From a bacterium (lineage in GTDB: Bacteria; Hydrothermota; DG-26; JAUXAN01): a stretch of DNA of 43,959 bases. Positions 15,401-24,606 of the stretch are shown here, piece after piece. The stretch spans positions 1 to 43,959 of the forward strand of contig JAUXAN010000018.1 in the NCBI GenBank assembly GCA_030619885.1, read 5' to 3'. The notes below the pieces were generated by a model. It was not told where the DNA came from, did not search any database, and was given only the letters and a program-made list of their open reading frames with translations. The first letter of the stretch is position 1; each line of letters begins with the position of its first letter. The position numbers and the translations under genes were made by a program.

Positions 15401-16765
15401 ATGTTTGAGAAACTACAAGGAATTCTAAAGAAGGTAGATGCTGATTATGGAGATGTTCGGTACGAGATTAAAAAAGATACTGTTATCACCTTTAATGGAA
15501 AGGAATTAACACAGATCGGCTCTAATTCGACCGACGGATATGTAATAAGAGCATTAAAAGACGGTGGAATGGCCTCGGTTGTTTTTACAAAAGAAGGCGA
15601 TGCTGAGAAATCTGTCAGCACCGTAGTGGAAAATGCGCAATTGATCGCAAAAAACATTGAAAAACCGGTAAGGCTGGCTGAGGTAGAAATTGTCAAGGAT
15701 ACTTTTATCCCGGCATTGAAAGAAAACCCGAGAAAAGTTTCCATGGTTGAGAAACTTGAACTTGTTCGGAAGTATAACGATATTCCGCTTGGATATGAAA
15801 AAATAGTTACAACGTCTATCAGTTATCAAGAAATAATTAGAGAAAAATACTTTATTAGCACCGAAGGAACTGAAATACGAGAAGACCTTGTAACAACAAG
15901 ATTGTTCGGCGAGATCATAAGTAAGGACGGAAATTTGGTCCAAAATGTAAGGGTCCGTGCAGGAGGAAGTAATGGATTCTCAACTGTACGAAATCAGGAG
16001 AAAAATTTTGAAGAGCGCACTGCTATTGCACTTGATCTTTTAAAAGCGAAACCTGTTGAAGGTGGGGTTTATAATTGTATTTTAAATCCGAATATGGCAG
16101 GTGTATTTACGCATGAAGCATTCGGGCATTTTTCCGAAGCGGATATAATAGAAACTCTTCCGTCTATGCGCGAAAAGATGAAGATGGGAAACAAACTGGG
16201 CAATAATGTGTTGAATATAGTCGATAATGCCACACTTCCGGACCAGCTTGGGTTTTACAGATATGATGATGAAGGTGTAAAAGTTAGGCCTACTCAGCTT
16301 ATGAAGAATGGAGTTTTAACAGGTAGGATGCATTCAAGAAGAACTGCTTCCGAGTTCGGAGAGTCCATCTCCGGTCACTGTATTGCTGAGGATTATCGTT
16401 ATGCACCTATAATCAGGATGGGAACTATTTTCATCGAGCCAGGTGTACATAGTTTTGAAGAACTTATAACTATGCTTGGAGATGGATTGTATATTCTGGA
16501 TGCTAAAGGCGGACAAACGGCAGGAGAAAATTTTAGTTTCGGTGCGCAGTACGGTTATGTGGTAAAAAACGGAAAAGTGAGCGAAATGGTCCGTGATATA
16601 AATATTTCAGGTAATTTATATAAAACATTAAATGATATTACTGTAGTAGGAAATGACCTTAGCTTATCAAAAGTTGGAGGATGCGGAAAGAGGCAGATGA
16701 ATATCCGTTCCTGTAGTGGAGCTCCACATATACTTGTTAATAACCTGGTAATAGGAGGTGCATAA
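15401..16765 (+). CDS. tldD: TldD metalloprotease subunit
   Basis: 454 residues, the usual TldD size. The zinc-binding motif H238-E-A-F-G-H242 lies in the block GVFTHEAFGHFSEAD, and the C-terminal third holds conserved pieces such as GGQTAGENFSFGAQYGY and IRSCSGAPHILVNNLVIGG. TldD pairs with TldE as a heterodimeric protease that degrades unstructured peptides, as in CcdA antitoxin turnover and microcin B17 leader removal. AAGGAGG lies six bases before the ATG. Its stop overlaps the tldE start (TAATG), indicating coupled translation and stoichiometric expression. Confidence 0.95.
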   Translation: MFEKLQGILKKVDADYGDVRYEIKKDTVITFNGKELTQIGSNSTDGYVIRALKDGGMASVVFTKEGDAEKSVSTVVENAQLIAKNIEKPVRLAEVEIVKDTFIPALKENPRKVSMVEKLELVRKYNDIPLGYEKIVTTSISYQEIIREKYFISTEGTEIREDLVTTRLFGEIISKDGNLVQNVRVRAGGSNGFSTVRNQEKNFEERTAIALDLLKAKPVEGGVYNCILNPNMAGVFTHEAFGHFSEADIIETLPSMREKMKMGNKLGNNVLNIVDNATLPDQLGFYRYDDEGVKVRPTQLMKNGVLTGRMHSRRTASEFGESISGHCIAEDYRYAPIIRMGTIFIEPGVHSFEELITMLGDGLYILDAKGGQTAGENFSFGAQYGYVVKNGKVSEMVRDINISGNLYKTLNDITVVGNDLSLSKVGGCGKRQMNIRSCSGAPHILVNNLVIGGA

Positions 16766-18075
16766 TGGAAAAATTACTTGAAATGGCAAAAAAAGTTTTT
16801 GACAAAGCAGAAGTTTATTCGGTTGAATATACGAACAATTCAGTTGCCTTTGAAAATGCCAAACTTCATGATATAGATAGCAAATTTCAATCAGGGATTA
16901 GCCTGCGAATAATCAAAGACGGTAAACTTGGATTTGCCTATACCAGAAACCTTATAAATCGCGAGGAGCTTGTGCAGAATGCTCTTGATTCTCTAAAAGG
17001 GGGAGTGGAGGCGAATTATGATTTCCCGCTTACTAAAGAGCTTCCTCAGCTCGATAAGTATGATTCATCCCTTGAAGCTCTGTCGAGTAAAGAAATGGTG
17101 GAAGAATGTGCCAGAGTCTGTGATTATTTGAAGTCTAAAACAGATGGTGAAATTGAAATGACTTCACTTACCTCCATTGACCAAATTCGCATTATAAATA
17201 GTGAAGGAACGGATGTCTCCAGCAAAGGTACCATTTACAGTGGATTTGGAGGCGTAATGTATCCGGGATCCAGTACGGGCATCTGGCGAGTTTTTCGCAG
17301 TAAAAAGTTTGAAAAAATATCAGATGATGTTGTAAAAGAAATGATTGATCTCTACAGATTATCATCCAAGGTTGTGGAACCAAAAGGCGGGAAGATGAAA
17401 GTAATGTTTATGCCCAATAGTATGATTACACTCAACTGGAGAGTTTTCAGTGGAACAAGTTCGAAGAGCATTTATGAGAAAACCTCACCGATTGCTGATA
17501 AACTTGAAGAAAAAATATTTGATAAAAAAATAACGATCTATGATGATCCGTTAAAGGATAAATATCCCGGAGCACGGGCTTTCGATGATGAAGGTGTCGC
17601 ATGCAAACCATTGACACTTGTTGAAAATGGGGTGTTGAAGAATTTCTACTATGATCTGAATTATGCGAATAAATTGAATGCCAAAACTACCGGACATGGA
17701 TACAGAACTACCCAATGGGGAGGAGATCCGATCACATTGAAACCTGTGCCTGCACTTACTCATATGAGCATAAAATCTGGGAATAAATCCTTTTCGGAAA
17801 TGATAAAGTCAATCGGTAGAGGTATAATCCTCGAGGGTACACTTGGGGCTCATAGCGGCAATATTCCTAATGGAGATTATTCTGTCGGTGTTAGTCCCGG
17901 ATTATATGTAGAGAACGGCGAAATAATAGGTCGGGTAAAAGATGCAATGGTGGCAGGTAATATTTATGAAACATTGAAACACACAGTAGATGTCAGCGAT
18001 ACACTATATCCTTGCTTTGGGGGATGGATGCCAGCAATATTATTTGATGATGTAAGTGTTGCAACGAAGAAATAG
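16765..18075 (+). CDS. tldE: TldE/PmbA subunit
   Basis: 436 residues. It is homologous in layout to TldD but lacks the HExxxH motif, as expected for the inactive partner TldE (PmbA). Recognisable blocks are SGISLRIIKDGKLGFAYTRN near the N-terminus, ARAFDDEGVACKPLTLVENG in the middle and GIILEGTLGAHSGNIPNGDYSVGVSPG near the C-terminus. It overlaps tldD by one base and precedes a radical SAM gene by 82 bases. Together the pair should form the soluble TldD-TldE protease. Confidence 0.94.
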   Translation: MEKLLEMAKKVFDKAEVYSVEYTNNSVAFENAKLHDIDSKFQSGISLRIIKDGKLGFAYTRNLINREELVQNALDSLKGGVEANYDFPLTKELPQLDKYDSSLEALSSKEMVEECARVCDYLKSKTDGEIEMTSLTSIDQIRIINSEGTDVSSKGTIYSGFGGVMYPGSSTGIWRVFRSKKFEKISDDVVKEMIDLYRLSSKVVEPKGGKMKVMFMPNSMITLNWRVFSGTSSKSIYEKTSPIADKLEEKIFDKKITIYDDPLKDKYPGARAFDDEGVACKPLTLVENGVLKNFYYDLNYANKLNAKTTGHGYRTTQWGGDPITLKPVPALTHMSIKSGNKSFSEMIKSIGRGIILEGTLGAHSGNIPNGDYSVGVSPGLYVENGEIIGRVKDAMVAGNIYETLKHTVDVSDTLYPCFGGWMPAILFDDVSVATKK

Positions 18076-18123
18076 CTCGTACAATTAAAGATGCTATGAA
18101 AGAAAACCAGCGGGTCGAAAAAC

Positions 18124-18151
18124 TTAACATAACACAGCGGGTGAATAAAAT
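18124..18151 (+). promoter_or_regulatory. Promoter of the radical SAM gene, predicted leaderless
   Basis: TTAACA at 18124-18129, a 16-base spacer and TAAAAT at 18146-18151. Six bases separate the -10 box from ATG 18158, and no Shine-Dalgarno sequence is present, so the transcript should begin at the start codon. Confidence 0.55.
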
Positions 18152-18157
18152 AGTGCA

Positions 18158-19117
18158 ATGCAGGTAAAAGGTGTTGATTTTCTTCTGACGTTTAAATGCC
18201 CCTCAAAATGTAGACATTGCAGCTACAAAGCCGGGCCAGAAAGAATCGGTTTTATGGATTTAACAGATACAGAAAAGTGGTTAACAGAACTGACTGACAC
18301 TCAGCCGTTTCAATCTCTTACGGTACATGGAGGCGAACCTTTCCTCTACTTTGAAGTTCTGAAGGAAATCATGAAAAAGGCAAAGGAGTTGAAGGTTCCG
18401 CAAAGATGGATTATAACAAACGGCTATTGGGCGAAAACCAAGGCAATAGCCGAAAAGAAACTTGATGAACTAAAAAAATCAGGATTATCGTGCATCACAT
18501 TCAGTGCGGACGCTTTTCATCAGGAATATATCCCTTTGGAAACCATGAGAACCGGCATAGAAGCTGCGACACGGATTGGCTTTGACATGATAGCCGTGGA
18601 CAGCTACTTATTGGGATCCGAAGACGCAGACAATGTATACAATACTTTGACTAAGAAGATAAGTGAAGGTTTGGGAGAATTACCTAATGTTCAATTCTCC
18701 ATGTTTCCAGCTGATTTTGAAGGAAGAGCTACAGACCTTCTAATCGAGTATGTCGAACCAAGAGCGGAGATACCGACGGGCAGATGCGAACTTCCATATT
18801 GGCTGGGTGGGGATCTCGAAAATCCCGAGGGGATAGAGATTGACTTTGAAGGAAACGTAACGCTTTGCCCTGGTATCTGCATTGGCAACGCCATTAACCA
18901 ATCTTTACCCGAGGTACTTAAAAGCTATGATTATCGCGATCACCCCATCATACGCATTATTGCAGAAGAAGGTCCGATAGGACTTCTGAGACTAGCGACA
19001 GCAAAGGGCTACAAAGAAGATCGAAAGTTTGTAGATGAATGCCACCTCTGCTATGAGATGAGAAAATTTCTAAGGCGCTATTATACTCGATATCTATCTC
19101 CTGAGAACTGCTATTAG
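18158..19117 (+). CDS. Radical SAM protein with C-terminal Cys cluster
   Basis: 319 residues. The radical SAM triad is C14-PSK-C18-RH-C21, followed by SLTVHGGEPFLYFE (the GGE motif for SAM binding). The C-terminal part has more Cys (CPGICIGN, CHLCYE), like an abbreviated SPASM or twitch auxiliary cluster, which is typical of peptide-modifying enzymes such as sactisynthase or PQQ-type proteins. It follows tldD-tldE directly, a protease pair known to trim leader peptides, which makes a peptide substrate attractive but unproven. A 23-codon frame at 18096-18167 overlaps the start, but nothing supports it as a precursor. Confidence 0.85.
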   Translation: MQVKGVDFLLTFKCPSKCRHCSYKAGPERIGFMDLTDTEKWLTELTDTQPFQSLTVHGGEPFLYFEVLKEIMKKAKELKVPQRWIITNGYWAKTKAIAEKKLDELKKSGLSCITFSADAFHQEYIPLETMRTGIEAATRIGFDMIAVDSYLLGSEDADNVYNTLTKKISEGLGELPNVQFSMFPADFEGRATDLLIEYVEPRAEIPTGRCELPYWLGGDLENPEGIEIDFEGNVTLCPGICIGNAINQSLPEVLKSYDYRDHPIIRIIAEEGPIGLLRLATAKGYKEDRKFVDECHLCYEMRKFLRRYYTRYLSPENCY

Positions 19118-19247
19118 ATTAATGGGAGTGAACCAGGAAATGTATCTATTGATTTCGCTAAACTTGTGCCAGGGTGGCAGGTCTTGACAATCTACAATTT
19201 CTGTATAGGTTAAATTGAAATTCCTTTTATCGTTTTGATCTATAATT

Positions 19248-19266
19248 AAAGTATAAACACGAATGT
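19248..19266. repeat. 19-bp repeat also present at the window end
   Basis: AAAGTATAAACACGAATGT here is the exact reverse complement of a stretch covering the outer edge of the terminal inverted-repeat element (about 43796-43814). A match of this length is not expected by chance in 44 kb, so this is a fragment or relative of the same dispersed element. Confidence 0.75.
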
Positions 19267-19285
19267 GATTCGTGGTTCTTTTTTC

Positions 19286-19313
19286 TTGACATAGCAGTAT
19301 AGTTGGATAAAAT
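19286..19313 (+). promoter_or_regulatory. Promoter of the prolyl oligopeptidase gene
   Basis: TTGACA at 19286-19291, a 16-base spacer and TAAAAT at 19308-19313. The transcript would start near 19320 with a leader of about 87 bases that contains the GGATATGAACGA repeat motif and ends in AAGGAGG before ATG 19407. Confidence 0.6.
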
Positions 19314-19406
19314 AAAAAGATAGTTACGGATATGAACGAGTTTGCAGACATTACCCAAAAATTGTATCTGAATAAATGTTCGACATAATTAAAAGGAGGT
19401 TGAGAG

Positions 19407-21584
19407 ATGTTACCTAATAGAAGATTTATTGCTTCGCTATCGCTCTTTGTTTTATTCAATCTTATCCTTTTATGTATCTCTGGTTGTGGAGTTTCAGAGT
19501 TCCGTGCAAGGTCCTCCCACACTACATTCATAGATGAACAAATTGTAACTCCTCCTGTCGCTAAAGTAATACCTAAAGCTGACACTCTACATGGGGATGT
19601 TCGCATCGATAATTATTATTGGTTAAGAGATAGATCTAATCTGGATGTGATCGAATATATTGAGGCAGAAAATGAATATACTGAAGCAATGATAAAACAT
19701 ACCGAAGAATTTCAGGAACAATTGTACAAAGAACTTTTGGGTAGAATTAAAGAAACAGATCTTTCCGTGCCGGAAAAAATAGATGATTATTACTACTATA
19801 CACGCACAGAAGAAGGAAAACAATATAAAATTTACTGCAGAAAAAAGGGAGGTCTTGATTCCGAAGAAGAGATATTGCTTGACCAGAATGAACTTGCAAT
19901 TGGACATAAATATTTAGACGTTGGTGCTTATAAAGTCAGTCCCCATCACAGACTTCTTGCATATTCTGTGGACACAACAGGTTCGGAGAGATACACTCTT
20001 TATATTAAGGATTTAGATAAGAATGAACTGTCCAAGGAAGAAATTTCGAATACCAGTTATAGTGTAGCATGGGCCAATGACAATAAGACCATTTTTTATG
20101 TCACTTTAGATGATGCAAAACGTCCTTTTAAGCTTTACAGACATACATTGGGGACTGACCCAAATGAGGATATACTTATCTACCATGAAAAGGATGATGC
20201 ATTCTGGCTCTATATATCAAGGACAAAAAGTAAAGAATATTTAATAATGGATTTAGGAAGTCATATCACTTCAGAGGTCCATTACTTAAAGGCTGATCGC
20301 CCAACCGATAATTTTAAATTGATACACCCCCGTCAACACGAAATGGAGTATTATATTGACCACCATGGCGATAAATTCTATGTCATGACCAATGATAATG
20401 CAAAGAATTTCAAGTTGATGGAAGTATCTGTTCAGAATCCTTCAAAAAAGAATTGGAAGGAAGTGATTCCCCACCGCGATTCAGTTAAAATAGATGGTTT
20501 TGATGTCTTTAAAGAGCATCTGGTAGTTTACGAAAGAGAGAATGGACTGAAAAAGATCCGTATAATGAATCTTGTGAATTACGAGATTCACTATGTTGAT
20601 TTTCCTGAACCGGTTTATACATTCTGGCCAAGCCGAAACCCAGATTTTAACATCAACATACTTCGCTTTACTTACACATCGTTGGTTACGCCAAAATCTG
20701 TTTTTGATTACAATATGGTCCTTCGGACTCGTGAATTGAAGAAACAGTATCAAGTCCTTGGTAGGTATGAGCCATCCCTTTATCAATCAGAGAGAATTTT
20801 TGCGAGAGATTCGGATGGCACTATGGTTCCCATATCATTGGTTTACAAGAAAGGAATGGTTAAGGATGGTGATAATCCTATGTTATTGATTGGCTATGGT
20901 GCATATGGTCACAGTTTTGAGCCTTATTTTTCCTCGAACCGGTTGAGTCTTTTGGATCGTGGTTTCATATATGCAATTGGACATGTCCGTGGTGGTGGTG
21001 AAATGGGGAGATACTGGTATGAACAGGGTAAATTTTTGAACAAGATGAATACCTTTACTGACTTTATTGAGAGTGCCGAACACTTGATTGCTGAAAAATA
21101 TACTTCCAGCGATAAATTAGTCATCAACGGGGAAAGTGCCGGTGGATTGCTTATGGGAGCTGTAACCAACCTACGACCGGATCTCTTTAAAGCTGTTATC
21201 GCTGATGTTCCTTTTGTGGACCTTCTCAACACTATGCTGGATCCATCCATACCGTTGACTGTTGTAGAGTATGGAGAATTGGGAAACCCCAACGAGAAGG
21301 AATATTACGATTACATGAAATCTTATTCTCCATACGATAATGTTGAAGCCAAGAAGTATCCCAACATACTTATTACGGCCGGCCTGAATGATCCACGGGT
21401 GCAATATTGGGAGCCGGCCAAATGGACAGCGAAATTAAGAACCTTAAAAGTAGATGACAACCTTTTACTGCTCAAAACAAATATGGGAGCTGGACATGGC
21501 GGCTCGTCCGGTCGGTATGACTACCTGAAGGAAATTGCTTTTGAATTTGCTTTTATTTTTGATTTGTTTGAGATAGAAAAATAA
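19407..21584 (+). CDS. S9A prolyl oligopeptidase/oligopeptidase B-like lipoprotein
   Basis: 725 residues. A signal peptide with lipobox (CISGC) anchors it in the envelope. Residues about 50-440 are the seven-bladed propeller domain (IDNYYWLRDR is the family N-terminal signature), and the rest is an alpha/beta hydrolase. The catalytic Ser577 is in NGESAGG, the Asp is in GLNDPRVQYWEP and the His is in GAGHGGSSGRYDY. GGGEMGRYWYEQGK is the usual S9A block. It cleaves short peptides after proline or basic residues, and the GHVRGGGEMG-type active site resembles oligopeptidase B. The gene has its own promoter, a good ribosome site and no adjacent partner. Confidence 0.92.
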   Translation: MLPNRRFIASLSLFVLFNLILLCISGCGVSEFRARSSHTTFIDEQIVTPPVAKVIPKADTLHGDVRIDNYYWLRDRSNLDVIEYIEAENEYTEAMIKHTEEFQEQLYKELLGRIKETDLSVPEKIDDYYYYTRTEEGKQYKIYCRKKGGLDSEEEILLDQNELAIGHKYLDVGAYKVSPHHRLLAYSVDTTGSERYTLYIKDLDKNELSKEEISNTSYSVAWANDNKTIFYVTLDDAKRPFKLYRHTLGTDPNEDILIYHEKDDAFWLYISRTKSKEYLIMDLGSHITSEVHYLKADRPTDNFKLIHPRQHEMEYYIDHHGDKFYVMTNDNAKNFKLMEVSVQNPSKKNWKEVIPHRDSVKIDGFDVFKEHLVVYERENGLKKIRIMNLVNYEIHYVDFPEPVYTFWPSRNPDFNINILRFTYTSLVTPKSVFDYNMVLRTRELKKQYQVLGRYEPSLYQSERIFARDSDGTMVPISLVYKKGMVKDGDNPMLLIGYGAYGHSFEPYFSSNRLSLLDRGFIYAIGHVRGGGEMGRYWYEQGKFLNKMNTFTDFIESAEHLIAEKYTSSDKLVINGESAGGLLMGAVTNLRPDLFKAVIADVPFVDLLNTMLDPSIPLTVVEYGELGNPNEKEYYDYMKSYSPYDNVEAKKYPNILITAGLNDPRVQYWEPAKWTAKLRTLKVDDNLLLLKTNMGAGHGGSSGRYDYLKEIAFEFAFIFDLFEIEK

Positions 21585-21673
21585 GAAGACCTGCGAATGT
21601 CAAATTCAAATTCGAGGTACACTACATTGTTGAAGAAAATAGGTTTGGAAGACTGATGTAGTTTAATGTAACC

Positions 21674-22522
21674 ATGAAACTTATAATTTTAGGTTCTGGT
21701 GGAAGCGTATCAATCCCAAGACCTTTCTGTAATTGCGAAAATTGTTCTAAAGCGAGAAAAAAAGGAATTCCATGGGCAAGAACAGGCCCATCAATCTTCA
21801 TGGAAGAGGAATCAATACTTTTCGATACCCCAGAAGAAATAAGAATGCAAATTGAAAGGGAGAAAATCAAAAAGATAAAGCATGTATTCTACACGCATTG
21901 GCACCCAGACCATACCCAGGGCCTCCGAATTTTTGAACATATTTATTTCTCTCATCCAGACAAACCTAAGAAAGAACTCGTGAATGTTTATATACCAGAA
22001 AATGCTTTTTCAGATTTTGAGAAATTTTGTTCTTCAATTTTCTTTCCTGAAAAAAAGGGGTATATAAAAATAAACAAAATTCAAGATAGAGTTCCTATAA
22101 AAATTGGAACAACCTCGATAACTCCTTTAGATTTCAAAAGAAAGGATAGAGTTAGATATGGATATTTAATAGAACAAAACGGGATAAGAACCGTTTACGC
22201 CCCTTGCTCAGTGTTTGACATATCCCTGGATGAATACTATCAAAATTTGGATTTAGTTTTAATGGAAATTGGCTGGTTTGGAAACACAAAAGAAAGAAGA
22301 GCAAAATTGCCAAAAGGTCATGCGTGGCACGACCATATAAGCTTTGAAGAAAACTTGGAAATTATAAAAAAAATAAGACCCCAAAGAACAATTTTGGTGC
22401 ATATTGATGGAACAAGACACCTCAACAGTGATGCAAATCACGATTTTTTATTAAAACAGGCTAAGAAATATAAAGGTTTCAATATAGATATTGCCTATGA
22501 TGGAATGAAAATTGAATTATAA
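21674..22522 (+). CDS. PhnP-like metallo-beta-lactamase fold hydrolase
   Basis: 282 residues. The metal-binding motif is THWHPDH, followed by distal ligands in EIGWFGN and ILVHIDGTRH. The N-terminal GSGGSVSIPRPFCNCENC...GPSIFM, with its CNCENC structural zinc site, is characteristic of the PhnP branch, phosphodiesterases acting on cyclic phosphates, rather than of true lactamases. No phn genes are near, so the substrate is open. A TTTAAT box at 21662-21667 ends six bases before the ATG and no ribosome site is present, which hints at a leaderless mRNA. Confidence 0.82.
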   Translation: MKLIILGSGGSVSIPRPFCNCENCSKARKKGIPWARTGPSIFMEEESILFDTPEEIRMQIEREKIKKIKHVFYTHWHPDHTQGLRIFEHIYFSHPDKPKKELVNVYIPENAFSDFEKFCSSIFFPEKKGYIKINKIQDRVPIKIGTTSITPLDFKRKDRVRYGYLIEQNGIRTVYAPCSVFDISLDEYYQNLDLVLMEIGWFGNTKERRAKLPKGHAWHDHISFEENLEIIKKIRPQRTILVHIDGTRHLNSDANHDFLLKQAKKYKGFNIDIAYDGMKIEL

Positions 22523-22610
22523 AAATTTCATGCAAGAGTGAGAACTTACAGAATGGAAGAAAAAAACAAGATTAGTCTTTCACCCATAAGAATGTATATA
22601 CACAATGGTG

Positions 22611-22671
22611 CAGATATACCCTCAAATCGGGAAGATATCTGTAGTAGTTGGGATATAAACGAATTGTAAGC
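22611..22671 (+). repeat. Hairpin plus attC-like end, degenerate candidate
   Basis: A hairpin CAGATATACCC/GGGAAGATATCTG occupies 22611-22641. It is followed by GGATATAAACGA at 22651-22662, the motif shared with three other spacers, and then ATTGTAAGC where a core GTTAGGC would be expected. A CTTACA upstream (about 22545) can pair with TGTAAG. The core is not canonical. The rest of the 22523-22781 gap holds no gene. Confidence 0.35.
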
Positions 22672-22781
22672 TGGCAGAAATCAAGAATATCGGGCATCCC
22701 TAAAAATGTTGAATAATCATATGTTGAATAATCTATTAGAAATTTTTAAGGAATCTTAAAGAGATAATAATGGAGGAAGAA

Positions 22782-24596
22782 ATGAATTTAATATTTCGAT
22801 TTCCGTTTATTATTTTTATGTTTGCATTCACCTTAGTGCTAATGGCAGAGGAAGGAGTAATTATGAGTAGCGAAACAGTTTCAGAATTTGGAAAGTACGA
22901 GGGATATTCAAAACCCATCTATGACGAATGGGTTCGAAAATCACAGTATCTTGAAATGTCAGATGGTGTGAAGCTGGCGATGGATATCATACGACCGGCA
23001 AAAGGAGGAAAGCCAGTGGAGGAACCGTTGCCCGTGGTGTGGAACTATTATCGATATCATCGAGCACGTGAGGAAGATGGGAAAATACTTTCAATGGTAG
23101 ATCGATCGACATCGTTGCAAACTCTGGTTAAACATAGTTATGTTATTGTAGTAGTGGATGCTCGGGGGACCGGGGCTTCATACGGAACCGAGGACAGGGG
23201 TCCAAACACTGAACAAGAAGCCCAGCATACCTACGAAATCACAGAATGGCTGGCTACTCAGCTGTGGTGTGATGGTAATGTAGGCATGTTTGGGCATTCC
23301 TACTCTGGCAATATTCAGTTCCGCGCTGCTGGCGAGTCTCCTCCGCATCTTAAGGCAATTTTCCCGTCTATGGCAACGTTTGATTTTTACGAAATATTTT
23401 ATCGGGGAGGTGTATTTGGTGATAAAAGTGCACAGGGCTTGAGGCGCGCTTTAAATTATTGGGACATTGAGACTCCAGCACCGAGAGTGGATGAAGACTC
23501 TACTGGTGAGATGCTAAGAGAAGCAATGGCAGAGCATCAAAAAAATGTAGACCCTTACACTTTTTTAAAAATGTATACTTACCGTAATACACGAAAAAAT
23601 GATTTGACACTTTGGATTGAAAATAATCCAATGACTTATTTTAAGGGAGTAAATGAATCTGGTATCCCGGTATATCAATGGGCTGGCTGGTTCGATTTTA
23701 TTAGACGCGACGCGTTTCAGTGGTTTGCGAATTTAAAGAATCCACAGAAGCTGACAATTGGGCCATGGTCACATGGTTCGCATGATTGGTATGACCTGCT
23801 TGCAGTTGAACAATTACGCTGGTTTGACTACTGGCTTAAGGGCATTGACAATCGTATTATAGACGAGCCAATAATCCATTATGCTATAATTCAAAAGCCA
23901 GATGTATTCACATGGCATACTGCAAAAACATGGCCCTTACCTGAGTCTAAGCAAGTCCGCTACTATTTCGGAGCTGGACCGTCTGGCAGTGTCCAATCGG
24001 TGAATGATGGAATATTGTCCACAGAAGAGCCAACAAGTGACAAAGGACATGACTCATACGTTGTTGATTACAGTACCACATCCGAAGAGGAAGATATGAG
24101 TGTCAATGATGCGAAAGGGCTTACCTATACTACAGTGCCTCTTAAAAAAGATATTACTGTCATAGGACATCCAGTTGTAACTCTCTATATTGCATCTTCG
24201 GCTGAAGATGGTGATTTCTATGTGTATTTGGAGGAGGTAGATACAGATGGTGTATCACGCCGTATCACAGATGGGATTCTTCGAACCTCACATCGAGCTC
24301 TGTCAGAGCCAGCTTTTAACAATCTGGGTCTTCCATATCATCGTCATTTCAAAGAGGATGTAAAGCCATTACCGAAAGGAGAACCAGTGGAACTAATATT
24401 TGACCTCTTACCCATTTCCAAAGTGTTCAAGGCTGGCAATCGCATCAGGGTAACCGTCATCTGCGCAGATGCAAGCTACACTGAGGAGGGTAAGTTAGAA
24501 CCTCCACCAACAGTAACACTGCATCGTAATCGTCAATATGCTTCAAAAATCACTTTGCCTATTGTTATGAAAAAAGATGGCAGAAAACAGAAATAG
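22782..24596 (+). CDS. CocE/NonD-family S15 hydrolase (X-Pro dipeptidyl-peptidase-like), exported
   Basis: About 604 residues. An N-terminal hydrophobic stretch suggests a signal peptide or anchor. The alpha/beta hydrolase domain has VVVDARGTGASYGTED, the nucleophile motif GHSYSGN and GWFDFIRRDAFQW followed by TIGPWSHGSHDWYD with the catalytic His. The C-terminal part from about 410 is a jelly-roll domain (PVVTLYIASSAEDGDFYVYL, SKVFKAGNRIRVTV), as in cocaine esterase and X-Pro dipeptidyl-peptidases. It is either a peptidase or an ester hydrolase, which the sequence cannot separate. GGAGG lies five to six bases before ATG 22782. It is ten bases from the threonine aldolase gene. Confidence 0.88.
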   Translation: MNLIFRFPFIIFMFAFTLVLMAEEGVIMSSETVSEFGKYEGYSKPIYDEWVRKSQYLEMSDGVKLAMDIIRPAKGGKPVEEPLPVVWNYYRYHRAREEDGKILSMVDRSTSLQTLVKHSYVIVVVDARGTGASYGTEDRGPNTEQEAQHTYEITEWLATQLWCDGNVGMFGHSYSGNIQFRAAGESPPHLKAIFPSMATFDFYEIFYRGGVFGDKSAQGLRRALNYWDIETPAPRVDEDSTGEMLREAMAEHQKNVDPYTFLKMYTYRNTRKNDLTLWIENNPMTYFKGVNESGIPVYQWAGWFDFIRRDAFQWFANLKNPQKLTIGPWSHGSHDWYDLLAVEQLRWFDYWLKGIDNRIIDEPIIHYAIIQKPDVFTWHTAKTWPLPESKQVRYYFGAGPSGSVQSVNDGILSTEEPTSDKGHDSYVVDYSTTSEEEDMSVNDAKGLTYTTVPLKKDITVIGHPVVTLYIASSAEDGDFYVYLEEVDTDGVSRRITDGILRTSHRALSEPAFNNLGLPYHRHFKEDVKPLPKGEPVELIFDLLPISKVFKAGNRIRVTVICADASYTEEGKLEPPPTVTLHRNRQYASKITLPIVMKKDGRKQK

Positions 24597-24606
24597 GAGG
24601 TAGCCG

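Larger units (their letters stand above)
19157..19345 (+). repeat. attC-like inverted repeat, degenerate candidate
   Basis: The left arm GCTAAACTTGTGCCA (19157-19171) pairs with TATGAACGAGTTTGC (ending 19345) with few mismatches. The right arm includes GGATATGAACGA at 19328-19339, the motif shared with the other candidate sites, but the core GTTTGCA departs from GTTRRRY. A dispersed GGTCTTGACA repeat, the promoter at 19286 and a 19-base repeat (19248-19266) lie between the arms. The span of 189 bases is long for attC, so it may be a decayed or invaded site. Confidence 0.3.

Noticed and set aside
18096-18167. A 23-codon frame as a precursor peptide for the TldD/E-radical SAM group
   Set aside because: It has no ribosome site, overlaps the radical SAM start and lacks a recognisable leader or core pattern.
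19094-19606. A 170-codon - strand frame across the prolyl oligopeptidase start
   Set aside because: It covers the promoter, repeats and signal peptide of the + strand gene and resembles no protein family.
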